A DNA stretch of 6,039 nucleotides from an uncultured Porphyromonadaceae bacterium (lineage in GTDB: Bacteria; Bacteroidota; Bacteroidia; Bacteroidales; Muribaculaceae), in the NCBI GenBank assembly GCA_947178245.1, contig CAMWXO010000092.1, forward strand, positions 1-6,039, read 5' to 3'. The translations under genes were made by a program, and so were the position numbers. The notes under the pieces were generated by a model that was given only the letters and a program-made list of their open reading frames with translations, was not told where the DNA came from and searched no databases. This document shows, one piece after another, positions 1 through 5,429 of this stretch. Every line of letters begins with the position of its first letter. The first letter of the stretch is position 1.

Positions 1-90
1 CGAAGGACTTATGGCGATTGAATTGTTAAAATCCTCGATAGCCTGCGCATACTCTTCCAAATATTCTAACGCTGTGACAGATCGCGACAT
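1..90 (-). CDS. Partial TPR-repeat protein running off the left edge
   Basis: Read on the minus strand from an ATG at 90-88, 30 codons remain open to the window edge. They contain the stretch EEYAQAIEDFNNSIAISP, which fits the second helix and closing proline of a tetratricopeptide repeat (Y, A, I, F, A/I and P positions all match), and the preceding residues SRSVTALEYL fit the first helix. The plus strand cannot be coding in the register used by the downstream gene, because that frame has stops at 19-21 and 67-69. TPR repeats normally mediate protein-protein contacts; no function can be assigned from one repeat. The minus frame stays open back to about 300, but beyond about 90 it is only the antisense of the plus-strand gene. 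The ATG at 90 may therefore not be the true start: the real N-terminal part may have been separated by a rearrangement or misassembly. GC by hand count is about 42% over 1-80, against about 62% over 101-180. Confidence 0.45.
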   Translation of the reverse strand, partial: MSRSVTALEYLEEYAQAIEDFNNSIAISPS

Positions 91-159
91 AACGATCCCG
101 CTTGGCAGATATACGAGACTGCCGGACGCGCGGCCGACGAAACCGCCCAGGCCAACATA

Positions 160-1227
160 TTGCGCGAGCTCGCCGTATTCAATTTCCGCAACGACTCCAT
201 CATCAACGTCCTCCTCGGATATGCCGACAAGATCTCGAATGAGGAAAGAAGGGATGCAACCCGCACTTTTATCTTCAATCAGCGTCTTTCCACGATAAAT
301 TCAAGAGACGCGATGAGATATCTCACTATCGCGCTTACCGACGCCAATGGAAACCGCAAGAAAGCTGAAGACCTGACCATCTACGACAAGATCTGCATCC
401 TTCACCATATCCTGCACTATCTCGGCACTAACGCCCACGGAGTGCTCTTCAAGGAGATAATGGCAAAATATCAGGAGCTAATAGAGTCACTTCCCTCGAG
501 CGACTATCCGCTGAAGAATCAGTTCTACACCGCGGCAGCCATCATCAACTCCAAATATGGAGCAGATCCTGCGAAAGCGGTCGAGTCAGACCTTCATCTG
601 CTGAAGATAATCGAAACTCTCGAGGAGTTCTACCGCAACAAGAACCGTATTTACCGAAACTACGATCCGCAGAAATTCATCTGCTACCGGCGCATCATGA
701 GCAATTATCCCGATCTGACGAAGGAAGAGGTGCAGATGACATACGACAGCGTAATGGCTATCTACGAACGCGACTACGACGTTCACAAGACCATCGACAG
801 GGAAGGACAGTCGCACGCCTACTACTACATGGCAAACAAGGAATATGCCAAAGCGGTCACTGCCCTCAGAAAGTATCTTGACTATAAGAAACAGGATCCC
901 CCCTATCAGTACCTGAAGCAATATAAGATGCTGCTTGATGCCACAAAAGGGGCAGGAGACATTGCAGGATACCACTACGCTATGGAGAAATACATTCGAG
1001 CCAAGGATCAGCTCGACAGCATCCATGACAACGTGGTGGATAAGGAAATCATACTGCGCGACAGCCTTACCGACACATACATCTTCACGGATACCAAAGC
1101 AGACGACGAGATGAAACGCCACTCAAGGCCGCAGGTTCCCGTCGCCTACTACATCATCTCCGCCCTGCTGGCGATTCTTCTGTGTGTCTTCGTCACTCTT
1201 TACATGAAGCTGCGCATGAGGAAATAA
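160..1227 (+). CDS. TPR-like helical protein with C-terminal membrane anchor, 5' end missing
   Basis: The function is not recognised. The frame is open from 70 to the stop at 1225-1227. The first usable start is a TTG at 160 (355 codons) and the first ATG is near 313, yet the sequence already reads as good helical protein from about 100 (for example PAWQIYETAGRAADE), so the true N-terminus is probably lost or lies elsewhere. The body is rich in Tyr, Lys, Asp and Leu and is predicted all-helical. A TPR-like stretch, AYYYMANKEYAKAVTALRKY, lies near residues 222-241. One hydrophobic segment at about residues 327-349 (AYYIISALLAILLCVFVTLY) is followed by a basic tail, KLRMRK, which suggests a membrane anchor with a very short cytoplasmic end. 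Bacteroidota sensor kinases and regulators often have TPR, membrane segment, then a signalling domain; here the last is absent. It could be a truncated sensor, a stand-alone membrane TPR protein or a decaying gene. Its last 35 bases overlap the end of leuB on the other strand. Confidence 0.6.
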   Translation: MRELAVFNFRNDSIINVLLGYADKISNEERRDATRTFIFNQRLSTINSRDAMRYLTIALTDANGNRKKAEDLTIYDKICILHHILHYLGTNAHGVLFKEIMAKYQELIESLPSSDYPLKNQFYTAAAIINSKYGADPAKAVESDLHLLKIIETLEEFYRNKNRIYRNYDPQKFICYRRIMSNYPDLTKEEVQMTYDSVMAIYERDYDVHKTIDREGQSHAYYYMANKEYAKAVTALRKYLDYKKQDPPYQYLKQYKMLLDATKGAGDIAGYHYAMEKYIRAKDQLDSIHDNVVDKEIILRDSLTDTYIFTDTKADDEMKRHSRPQVPVAYYIISALLAILLCVFVTLYMKLRMRK

Positions 1228-2266
1228 ACTCGCAGAGCCATTTGCCTACGGCCTGAGTGCCGTAGTCTGATTTGCCGTCTTTCCCGAGGTCGGGTGTCGT
1301 CACTCCCGCCTCAAGAGAGGCGGCAACTGCTTTTCTTACGAGTTCACCTTCCTTCACATGGCCGAAATGCTCGAAAAGCATAGCCACAGACAATACCTGC
1401 GCCAGCGGATTGGCTATATCCAGGCCTTTCGCCTGAGGCCATGAACCATGTATCGGCTCAAAAACGGGTGTGCTCTCCCCTATCGACGACGACGGAAGCA
1501 ACCCCATCGAGCCGCTTACCACGCTCGCCTCATCGGTAAGGATATCGCCGAAAGTATTCTCCGTCACCATGACATCGAAGAAGCGAGGATCCTGAATCAT
1601 GCGCATGGCGGCATTATCGACAAACATATAGTCGGTCTGCACATCGGGATAGTCTTTCTCCATCTCCTGCGCCACCTTGCGCCAAAGACGGCTCGATGCC
1701 AGCACGTTGGCCTTGTCCACCACCGTGAGATGCTTCCTGCGCCTCTGCGCGAGCTGAAATCCAACCTTCAGGATGCGCTCTATCTCCTTGCGGGTGTAGA
1801 CATTGGTGTCGTAAGCCTTATCATCGCTCTCGAATTTTTCTCCGAAATACATCCCCCCGGTGAGTTCGCGCACGCATACAAAATCAGCGTCCCTCACTAT
1901 TTCTTCTTTCAGCGGAGACTTGTCGAGCAGTCCGGGGAAGGTCTGTATAGGCCTGATATTGGCGAAAAGGCCCAGTTTCTTGCGCATGGCGAGCAGTCCC
2001 TGCTCCGGACGGACACGGGCCGCCGGATCATTGTCGAATTTCGGATCGCCTACCGCCGAGAAGAGTACGGCATCTGAATCCTTACACAGAAGATAAGTCT
2101 CCTCGGGAAAGGGATCACCCACAGCCTCGATAGCCGAGGCGCCGGCCAGACCATATCTGAAATCGATCTTGAGACCAAACACGTCGGCTACGGTCTTCAT
2201 CACTTCCACTCCCACCTTCGATATCTCGGGCCCGATTCCGTCGCCGGGCAGCACTGCTATCTTCAT
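1193..2266 (-). CDS. leuB: 3-isopropylmalate dehydrogenase
   Basis: LeuB oxidises and decarboxylates (2R,3S)-3-isopropylmalate to 2-oxoisocaproate using NAD+, the third step of leucine synthesis; it is a cytoplasmic dimer. The 357 residues match the family length. The N-terminal nucleotide motif is PGDGIGPEI (residues 7-15). Substrate-binding arginines are R95 (MRKKLGLF), R105 (NIRP) and R133 (RELTGGMYFGE), with Y140. Catalytic K185 is in VDKANVL and D217 in FVDNAAM. Metal-binding D241 and D245 lie in TENTFGDILTDE. The cofactor loop is EPIHGSWPQAKG (270-281), where Gln replaces the Asp usual in Thermus-type LeuB; I recall the same loop in other Bacteroidales. The ATG at 2266 directly precedes the conserved KIAVLPGDG. 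The gene lies 52 bases after leuA on the same strand, so the two are probably co-transcribed. Its C-terminal tail (about residues 348-357, cysteine-rich) continues past the usual family end and overlaps the convergent gene by 35 bases. Confidence 0.96.
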   Translation of the reverse strand: MKIAVLPGDGIGPEISKVGVEVMKTVADVFGLKIDFRYGLAGASAIEAVGDPFPEETYLLCKDSDAVLFSAVGDPKFDNDPAARVRPEQGLLAMRKKLGLFANIRPIQTFPGLLDKSPLKEEIVRDADFVCVRELTGGMYFGEKFESDDKAYDTNVYTRKEIERILKVGFQLAQRRRKHLTVVDKANVLASSRLWRKVAQEMEKDYPDVQTDYMFVDNAAMRMIQDPRFFDVMVTENTFGDILTDEASVVSGSMGLLPSSSIGESTPVFEPIHGSWPQAKGLDIANPLAQVLSVAMLFEHFGHVKEGELVRKAVAASLEAGVTTPDLGKDGKSDYGTQAVGKWLCEFISSCAASCKE

Positions 2267-2318
2267 ATCAAATTTGTCTATATGAATTATATATATTTTA
2301 TCTAATAAACTCCCCCGG
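2267..2318 (-). other. AT-rich leuA-leuB spacer
   Basis: This 52-base gap separates the leuA stop (TGA, 2321-2319) from the leuB ATG. On the minus strand it begins with a short GC-rich run (CCGGGGGAG) and then becomes almost pure A/T up to the leuB start. There is no hairpin followed by T residues and no clean TTTG plus TAnnTTTG pair at a useful distance, so it looks like an intercistronic spacer within one transcript. The A-rich sequence before the start is the usual Bacteroidota arrangement in place of a Shine-Dalgarno. Confidence 0.5.
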
Positions 2319-3815
2319 TCAATAGGGAATCTTGTTCACTGCATCGAGGAAGGCCTCAGCGCTTGCCGCCACAATATCGCTGTTGGCAGCGAAGCCGTTG
2401 TGGAAGACGCCGTCGCATTCCACGGTGATGTGCACCTTTCCCACGTCGTTGCTCCCCTTGTCGAAGGCCTGTATGAGAAACTCCTGCACCAGCATCTTGC
2501 GGCTGATGATCTTCTTGATGGCATTGATGGCGGCATCCACCGGGCCGTTGCCTGTGGCGCAGGCCTCGAATTTTTCACCGGCTATGTCGAGGCAGATGCT
2601 CGCCACGGGCTTTATGCCGACACCCGCCGACACCTGCAGCCATTCGAGCTTGATGCGGTGGCTCGCGGCGCGGTGTTTACCGGCAAGCATCAGCACATCC
2701 TCATCCACTACCTCACGCTTCTTGTCGGCCAGCTTCAGGAACTGCTCATAGCAAGCGTCAAGTTCTTCCTTAGTCATCTTCACGCCCAGCGATTCAAGTC
2801 TATGCTTCAGGGCGGCGCGTCCGCTGCGGGCGGTGAGGACTATGGCATTTTCGTTGATACCCACATCTTTCGGATCGATTATCTCGTAGCTCTCCCTGTT
2901 TTTCAATACCCCGTCCTGGTGAATGCCGGAACTGTGGGCGAAGGCATTCCTGCCCACAATGGCCTTGTTGGGCTGCACAGGCATGTTCATCATGCTCGAA
3001 ACCATGCGGCTCGTGCGGGCTATCTTCCGGGTGTTGATATTGGTGTCGAGATTCAGTTCGCGGTGCGACTTCATGATCATCACCACCTCTTCAAGCGACG
3101 TGTTGCCGGCGCGCTCACCTATGCCGTTGATGGTGACCTCGGCCTGGCGCGCGCCGTTGATGAGTCCGGATATCGTGTTGGCGGTGGCCATTCCCAGGTC
3201 ATTATGGCAATGTGTGGCGATCGTCACTTTGTCGATGCCGTCCACGTGCTCCATCAGATATTTGATCTTCTCGCCAAATTCAGAAGGAAGACAGTAGCCC
3301 GTGGTGTCGGGGATATTGATAACCGTGGCCCCGGCCTTGATCACGGCCTCCACCACCCGCGCCAGATACTCGTTGGGAGTGCGCCCGGCATCTTCGGCGT
3401 AAAACTGCACGTCTTCCACGAATTTCTTGGCAAACGACACGCACCCTATGGCCCGCTCGAGTATCTCTTCAGGAGTGGAGTTGAATTTATACTTTATATG
3501 ATAGGGCGACGTACCTATTCCCGTGTGGATGCGCGGATGCTTGGCGAAATGCAGGGCCTCGGCCGCTATCTTGATGTCGCTTTCCACAGCACGCGTGAGA
3601 GCGCACACTGTTGGCCAGGTCACTGCCTTTGATATTTCCTGCACTGAAGAGAAGTCGCCCGGGCTCGAGACGGGGAAGCCGGCCTCGATTATGTCCACAC
3701 CCATCTCCTCGAGCTTTTTGGCCACCTCAACTTTCTCCTTCGTGTCGAGACGGCAACCCGGCACCTGCTCGCCATCGCGCAGCGTGGTGTCGAAAATATA
3801 TACTCTGTCGCTCAT
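2319..3815 (-). CDS. leuA: 2-isopropylmalate synthase
   Basis: LeuA condenses acetyl-CoA with 2-oxoisovalerate to give 2-isopropylmalate, the committed step of leucine synthesis, and is normally feedback-inhibited by leucine. The 498-residue length is typical. The TIM-barrel domain (about 1-270) opens with FDTTLRDGEQ (residues 8-17; R13 and metal ligand D14). The metal histidines are H202 and H204 in THCHNDLGMA, and N238 in GIGERAGNTS completes the site. A linker carries the conserved AFAHSSGIHQDG (291-302). The C-terminal regulatory domain (about 390-498) contains GNGPVDAAINAI and a final SDIVAASAEAF segment, so leucine inhibition is expected. Re-citrate synthase, homocitrate synthase or citramalate synthase are less likely given the overall resemblance to Bacteroidota LeuA and the adjacent leuB. 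The ATG at 3815 places the conserved DTTLRDG at the usual distance. It is the first gene of a leuA-leuB unit, transcribed divergently from the dehydrogenase at 4009. Confidence 0.95.
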   Translation of the reverse strand: MSDRVYIFDTTLRDGEQVPGCRLDTKEKVEVAKKLEEMGVDIIEAGFPVSSPGDFSSVQEISKAVTWPTVCALTRAVESDIKIAAEALHFAKHPRIHTGIGTSPYHIKYKFNSTPEEILERAIGCVSFAKKFVEDVQFYAEDAGRTPNEYLARVVEAVIKAGATVINIPDTTGYCLPSEFGEKIKYLMEHVDGIDKVTIATHCHNDLGMATANTISGLINGARQAEVTINGIGERAGNTSLEEVVMIMKSHRELNLDTNINTRKIARTSRMVSSMMNMPVQPNKAIVGRNAFAHSSGIHQDGVLKNRESYEIIDPKDVGINENAIVLTARSGRAALKHRLESLGVKMTKEELDACYEQFLKLADKKREVVDEDVLMLAGKHRAASHRIKLEWLQVSAGVGIKPVASICLDIAGEKFEACATGNGPVDAAINAIKKIISRKMLVQEFLIQAFDKGSNDVGKVHITVECDGVFHNGFAANSDIVAASAEAFLDAVNKIPY

Positions 3816-3854
3816 ATACCTGTAGTTACCTTTTATATGATTTTCTTGTCAAAA

Positions 3855-3878
3855 ATGCACAAAATTACGCACGTGCAT
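3855..3878. promoter_or_regulatory. Inverted repeat ATGCAC-N12-GTGCAT, possible operator
   Basis: ATGCAC at 3855-3860 and its exact reverse complement GTGCAT at 3873-3878 flank 12 bases. The right arm lies in the perfect 8-base palindrome GCACGTGC (3869-3876). The repeat covers the -7 element of the proximal leuA promoter candidate. A further TGCAC occurs at 3981-3985, at the end of the -7 element of the opposite promoter. This pattern would suit a dimeric repressor acting on both directions, but the arms are short and chance is possible. Confidence 0.3.
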
Positions 3879-3891
3879 ATCTTTTTGGAAA
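3860..3891 (-). promoter_or_regulatory. Candidate proximal leuA promoter
   Basis: On the minus strand TAATTTTG (3867-3860) is an exact match to the Bacteroidota -7 element TAnnTTTG. A TTTC (3891-3888) lies 20 bases upstream, three of four bases of the -33 element TTTG. Transcription would start near 3853, giving a leader of about 40 bases before leuA. The -7 element sits inside the inverted repeat at 3855-3878, so this promoter could be controlled by a bound protein. The assignment is by motif only. Confidence 0.4.
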
Positions 3892-3893
3892 CA

Positions 3894-3925
3894 CAAAGTT
3901 ACAAATTTTAAACTTCACCCACAAG
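3894..3925 (-). promoter_or_regulatory. Candidate distal leuA promoter
   Basis: On the minus strand TAACTTTG (3901-3894) matches TAnnTTTG exactly, and CTTG (3925-3922) lies 20 bases upstream, three of four bases of TTTG. Transcription would start near 3887 with a leader of about 70 bases. It is as good by motif as the proximal candidate; the sequence alone does not say whether one or both are used. Confidence 0.38.
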
Positions 3926-3950
3926 CATTTTTATGAAAAGATAAAAATAT

Positions 3951-3982
3951 TTTGTAAAATCATCGTTTTTTTGCTAATTTTG
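3951..3982 (+). promoter_or_regulatory. Bacteroidota-type promoter for the SDR-queH-purC cluster
   Basis: TTTG (3951-3954) and TAATTTTG (3975-3982) are separated by 20 bases. Both elements match the Bacteroidota primary sigma consensus (TTTG at -33, TAnnTTTG at -7) without a mismatch. Transcription would begin around 3989, leaving a short, A-rich leader of about 20 bases before the ATG at 4009. There is no Shine-Dalgarno, as is usual in this phylum. It is the only good promoter seen ahead of the three-gene plus-strand cluster. Confidence 0.65.
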
Positions 3983-4008
3983 CACATAAATAATAAATAA
4001 AAACGAAC

Positions 4009-4821
4009 ATGAACGAACTTTTTTCAGTAAACGATAAAGTGGTGGTCATCACCGGAGGCACCGGAGTGCTCGGTGCCTGCATCGGCGAATACCTCGCGCA
4101 GCAGGGGGCCAAGGTAGTCCTCATGGGTCGCCGCAAGGATGAAGGCGATGCCATAGTGAAGAAAATCACCGACTGCGGAGGCGAAGCCTGCTTTATGGTG
4201 ACCGACGTTCTCGATCAGGCGAAAGTCGAGGAGAACTGCAGCGAGATCATCTCGCGCTACGGTAAAGTTGACGCCCTGCTCAACGCCGCCGGCGGCAACA
4301 TGCCGGGTGCCACCATCGCCCCCACAGGCAATTTCTTCGACCTAAAGGTGCAGGAGTTCGAGCGAGTGCTCGGCCTCAACCTGACGGGCACCGTAATCCC
4401 CACTCAGGTCTTTCTGAAGCCTATGGTAGATGCCGGCAAGGGAGCGATAGTGAATTTCTCGTCGATGGCAGCCTTCCGCCCCATGACCCGCGTATGCGGC
4501 TACGCCGCCGCGAAAGCCGGCATAAGCAATTTCACAGCCTTCCTCGCCAATGAAGTGGCCACCAAGTTCACACCGGCCATCCGCGTGAACGCCATAGCGC
4601 CCGGATTCTTCCTCACCAACCAGAACCGCGCCCTTCTCACCAACCCCGACGGGTCGCTCACCGAGCGTGGAGCCGACGTGATTCGCCAGACCCCCTTCAA
4701 GAGATTCGGCAAGCCCGAAGAACTCAACGGAACCATACAGTATCTTATCTCGGACGCCTCAACGTTCGTGACGGGAACCGTGGCGGTGGTCGACGGCGGA
4801 TTCAACGCCTTCGCCATGTAA
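4009..4821 (+). CDS. SDR oxidoreductase, probable D-mannonate oxidoreductase (YjmF/UxuB type)
   Basis: This is a classical short-chain dehydrogenase of 270 residues. The cofactor motif is TGGTGVLG (15-22), followed by NAAGG (92-96). The catalytic set is complete: N124, S152 (in NFSSMAA), Y165 and K169 (YAAAK). RVNAIAPGFF (192-201) and the C-terminal VTGTVAVVDGGF (254-265) are also typical. Two arginines after the second strand (R41, R42) favour NADP(H). From memory the closest group is the Bacillus YjmF/UxuB type, which interconverts D-fructuronate and D-mannonate in hexuronate breakdown; shared signs are the AAGGNMPGAT segment, SSMAAF, the GFFLTNQNRALLTNPDGSLTERG region (199-221) and the GGFNAF end. 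No other uronate gene is in the window, so the exact substrate is inferred from family resemblance only. The gene is first in a plus-strand cluster and its TAA overlaps the next ATG (TAATG), suggesting translational coupling with queH. The start follows a good promoter at 3951-3982. Confidence 0.85.
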   Translation: MNELFSVNDKVVVITGGTGVLGACIGEYLAQQGAKVVLMGRRKDEGDAIVKKITDCGGEACFMVTDVLDQAKVEENCSEIISRYGKVDALLNAAGGNMPGATIAPTGNFFDLKVQEFERVLGLNLTGTVIPTQVFLKPMVDAGKGAIVNFSSMAAFRPMTRVCGYAAAKAGISNFTAFLANEVATKFTPAIRVNAIAPGFFLTNQNRALLTNPDGSLTERGADVIRQTPFKRFGKPEELNGTIQYLISDASTFVTGTVAVVDGGFNAFAM

Positions 4822-5429
4822 TGGCAAAGAAGTTTTTCATCCGGGTGCCCGGCGATGAGAATAAGGTGCTGCTTCACACGTGTTGCGCACCATGCTCCTC
4901 GGCCATCGTGGAGTGTCTGCTTCAGCACGGCGTGAGGCCCACAATCTTCTATTGCAATCCCAACATCTGGCCTGAAGAGGAATACCTGAAGCGCAAGAAC
5001 GAATGCACGCGCTATGCCGAAAGCCTCAGCCTCGATATAGTGGATGCCGACTACGACCATGCAGGCTGGCTGGCAGCAGTGGAAGGGCTTGAGCGCGAGC
5101 CGGAGCGCGGGACGCGCTGCCTGCAGTGTTTCAGGCTTCGGCTGAGAAAGGCTGCCGAGTATGCCGCCGCACACGGCTTCGGCGTGGTCACCACCACTCT
5201 CGCCTCAAGCCGCTGGAAGAGCCTCGAGCAAATCGAACAGGCCGGCAAGGAGGCTTGCGACGACATTCCCGGAGTCACTTTCTGGGCTCAGAACTGGCGC
5301 AAGGGAGGACTCTCAGAGAGGCGCGTCTGCATCATCAGGGAGCAGAACTTCTACAATCAGACATATTGCGGCTGCGAATTTTCCATGCGCAGCGGAAATG
5401 AGACATTCAGACTAAAAGATAACACTTAT
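4821..5429 (+). CDS. queH: Epoxyqueuosine reductase QueH, no stop codon before purC
   Basis: QueH (formerly DUF208) reduces epoxyqueuosine in tRNA to queuosine, the last step of this wobble-base modification, and is an iron-sulfur enzyme unrelated to QueG. The family cysteines are all present: HTCCAPC (C21, C22, C25), CLQC (C100, C103) and YCGC (C183, C185). Other family blocks are NPNIWPEEEY (46-55), DADYDHAGW (75-83), LEREPERGTRC (90-100), TTTLASSRWKSLEQI (124-138) and QNWRKGGLSERR (157-168). The ATG at 4821 shares its A with the TAA of the preceding dehydrogenase. QueH homology ends around residue 190-193, but no stop follows: ten further residues (ETFRLKDNTY) lead in frame straight into the purC ATG at 5430. 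The end given here is simply the base before that ATG. Stops in the other two frames lie close by (TGA 5399-5401, TAA 5413-5415), so a one-base indel in the read, or a real QueH-PurC fusion, would each explain it. Function is confident; the 3' boundary is not. Confidence 0.9.

Noticed and set aside
11..298. Plus-strand open frame of 95 codons starting with an ATG at 11.
   Set aside because: It is Ser/Pro/Thr-rich without domains and overlaps two better-supported readings, the minus-strand TPR piece and the plus-strand helical protein.
91..300. The minus-strand frame of the TPR piece stays open upstream to about 300 and reads rather protein-like.
   Set aside because: It is codon-aligned antisense of the plus-strand gene, lacks TPR features and has no ATG before 90, so I do not extend the TPR call into it.
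586..1122. Minus-strand open frame of about 178 codons opposite the TPR-like gene.
   Set aside because: The plus frame gives a coherent helical protein with a terminal membrane segment, while the minus reading is a Val/His-rich, codon-aligned mirror of it.
1246..1265. Perfect 7-base stem CTACGGC / GCCGTAG with a 6-base loop, 18 bases after the plus-strand stop, resembling a terminator.
   Set aside because: It is not followed by a run of T on either strand, and it encodes the conserved YGTQAVG segment of LeuB, so the pairing is probably incidental.
1448..2077. Plus-strand open frame of about 209 codons opposite leuB.
   Set aside because: It is antisense to conserved LeuB blocks, with low-complexity, Arg/His-rich composition and no domain.
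2400..3632. Long plus-strand open frame (about 410 codons) opposite leuA.
   Set aside because: It is antisense to a strongly conserved enzyme, is rich in His, Val and Gly as expected of a shadow, and shows no recognisable domain.
3944..3953. Palindrome AAAATATTTT just before the plus-strand -33 element.
   Set aside because: In so AT-rich an intergenic region a 10-base A/T palindrome is expected by chance.
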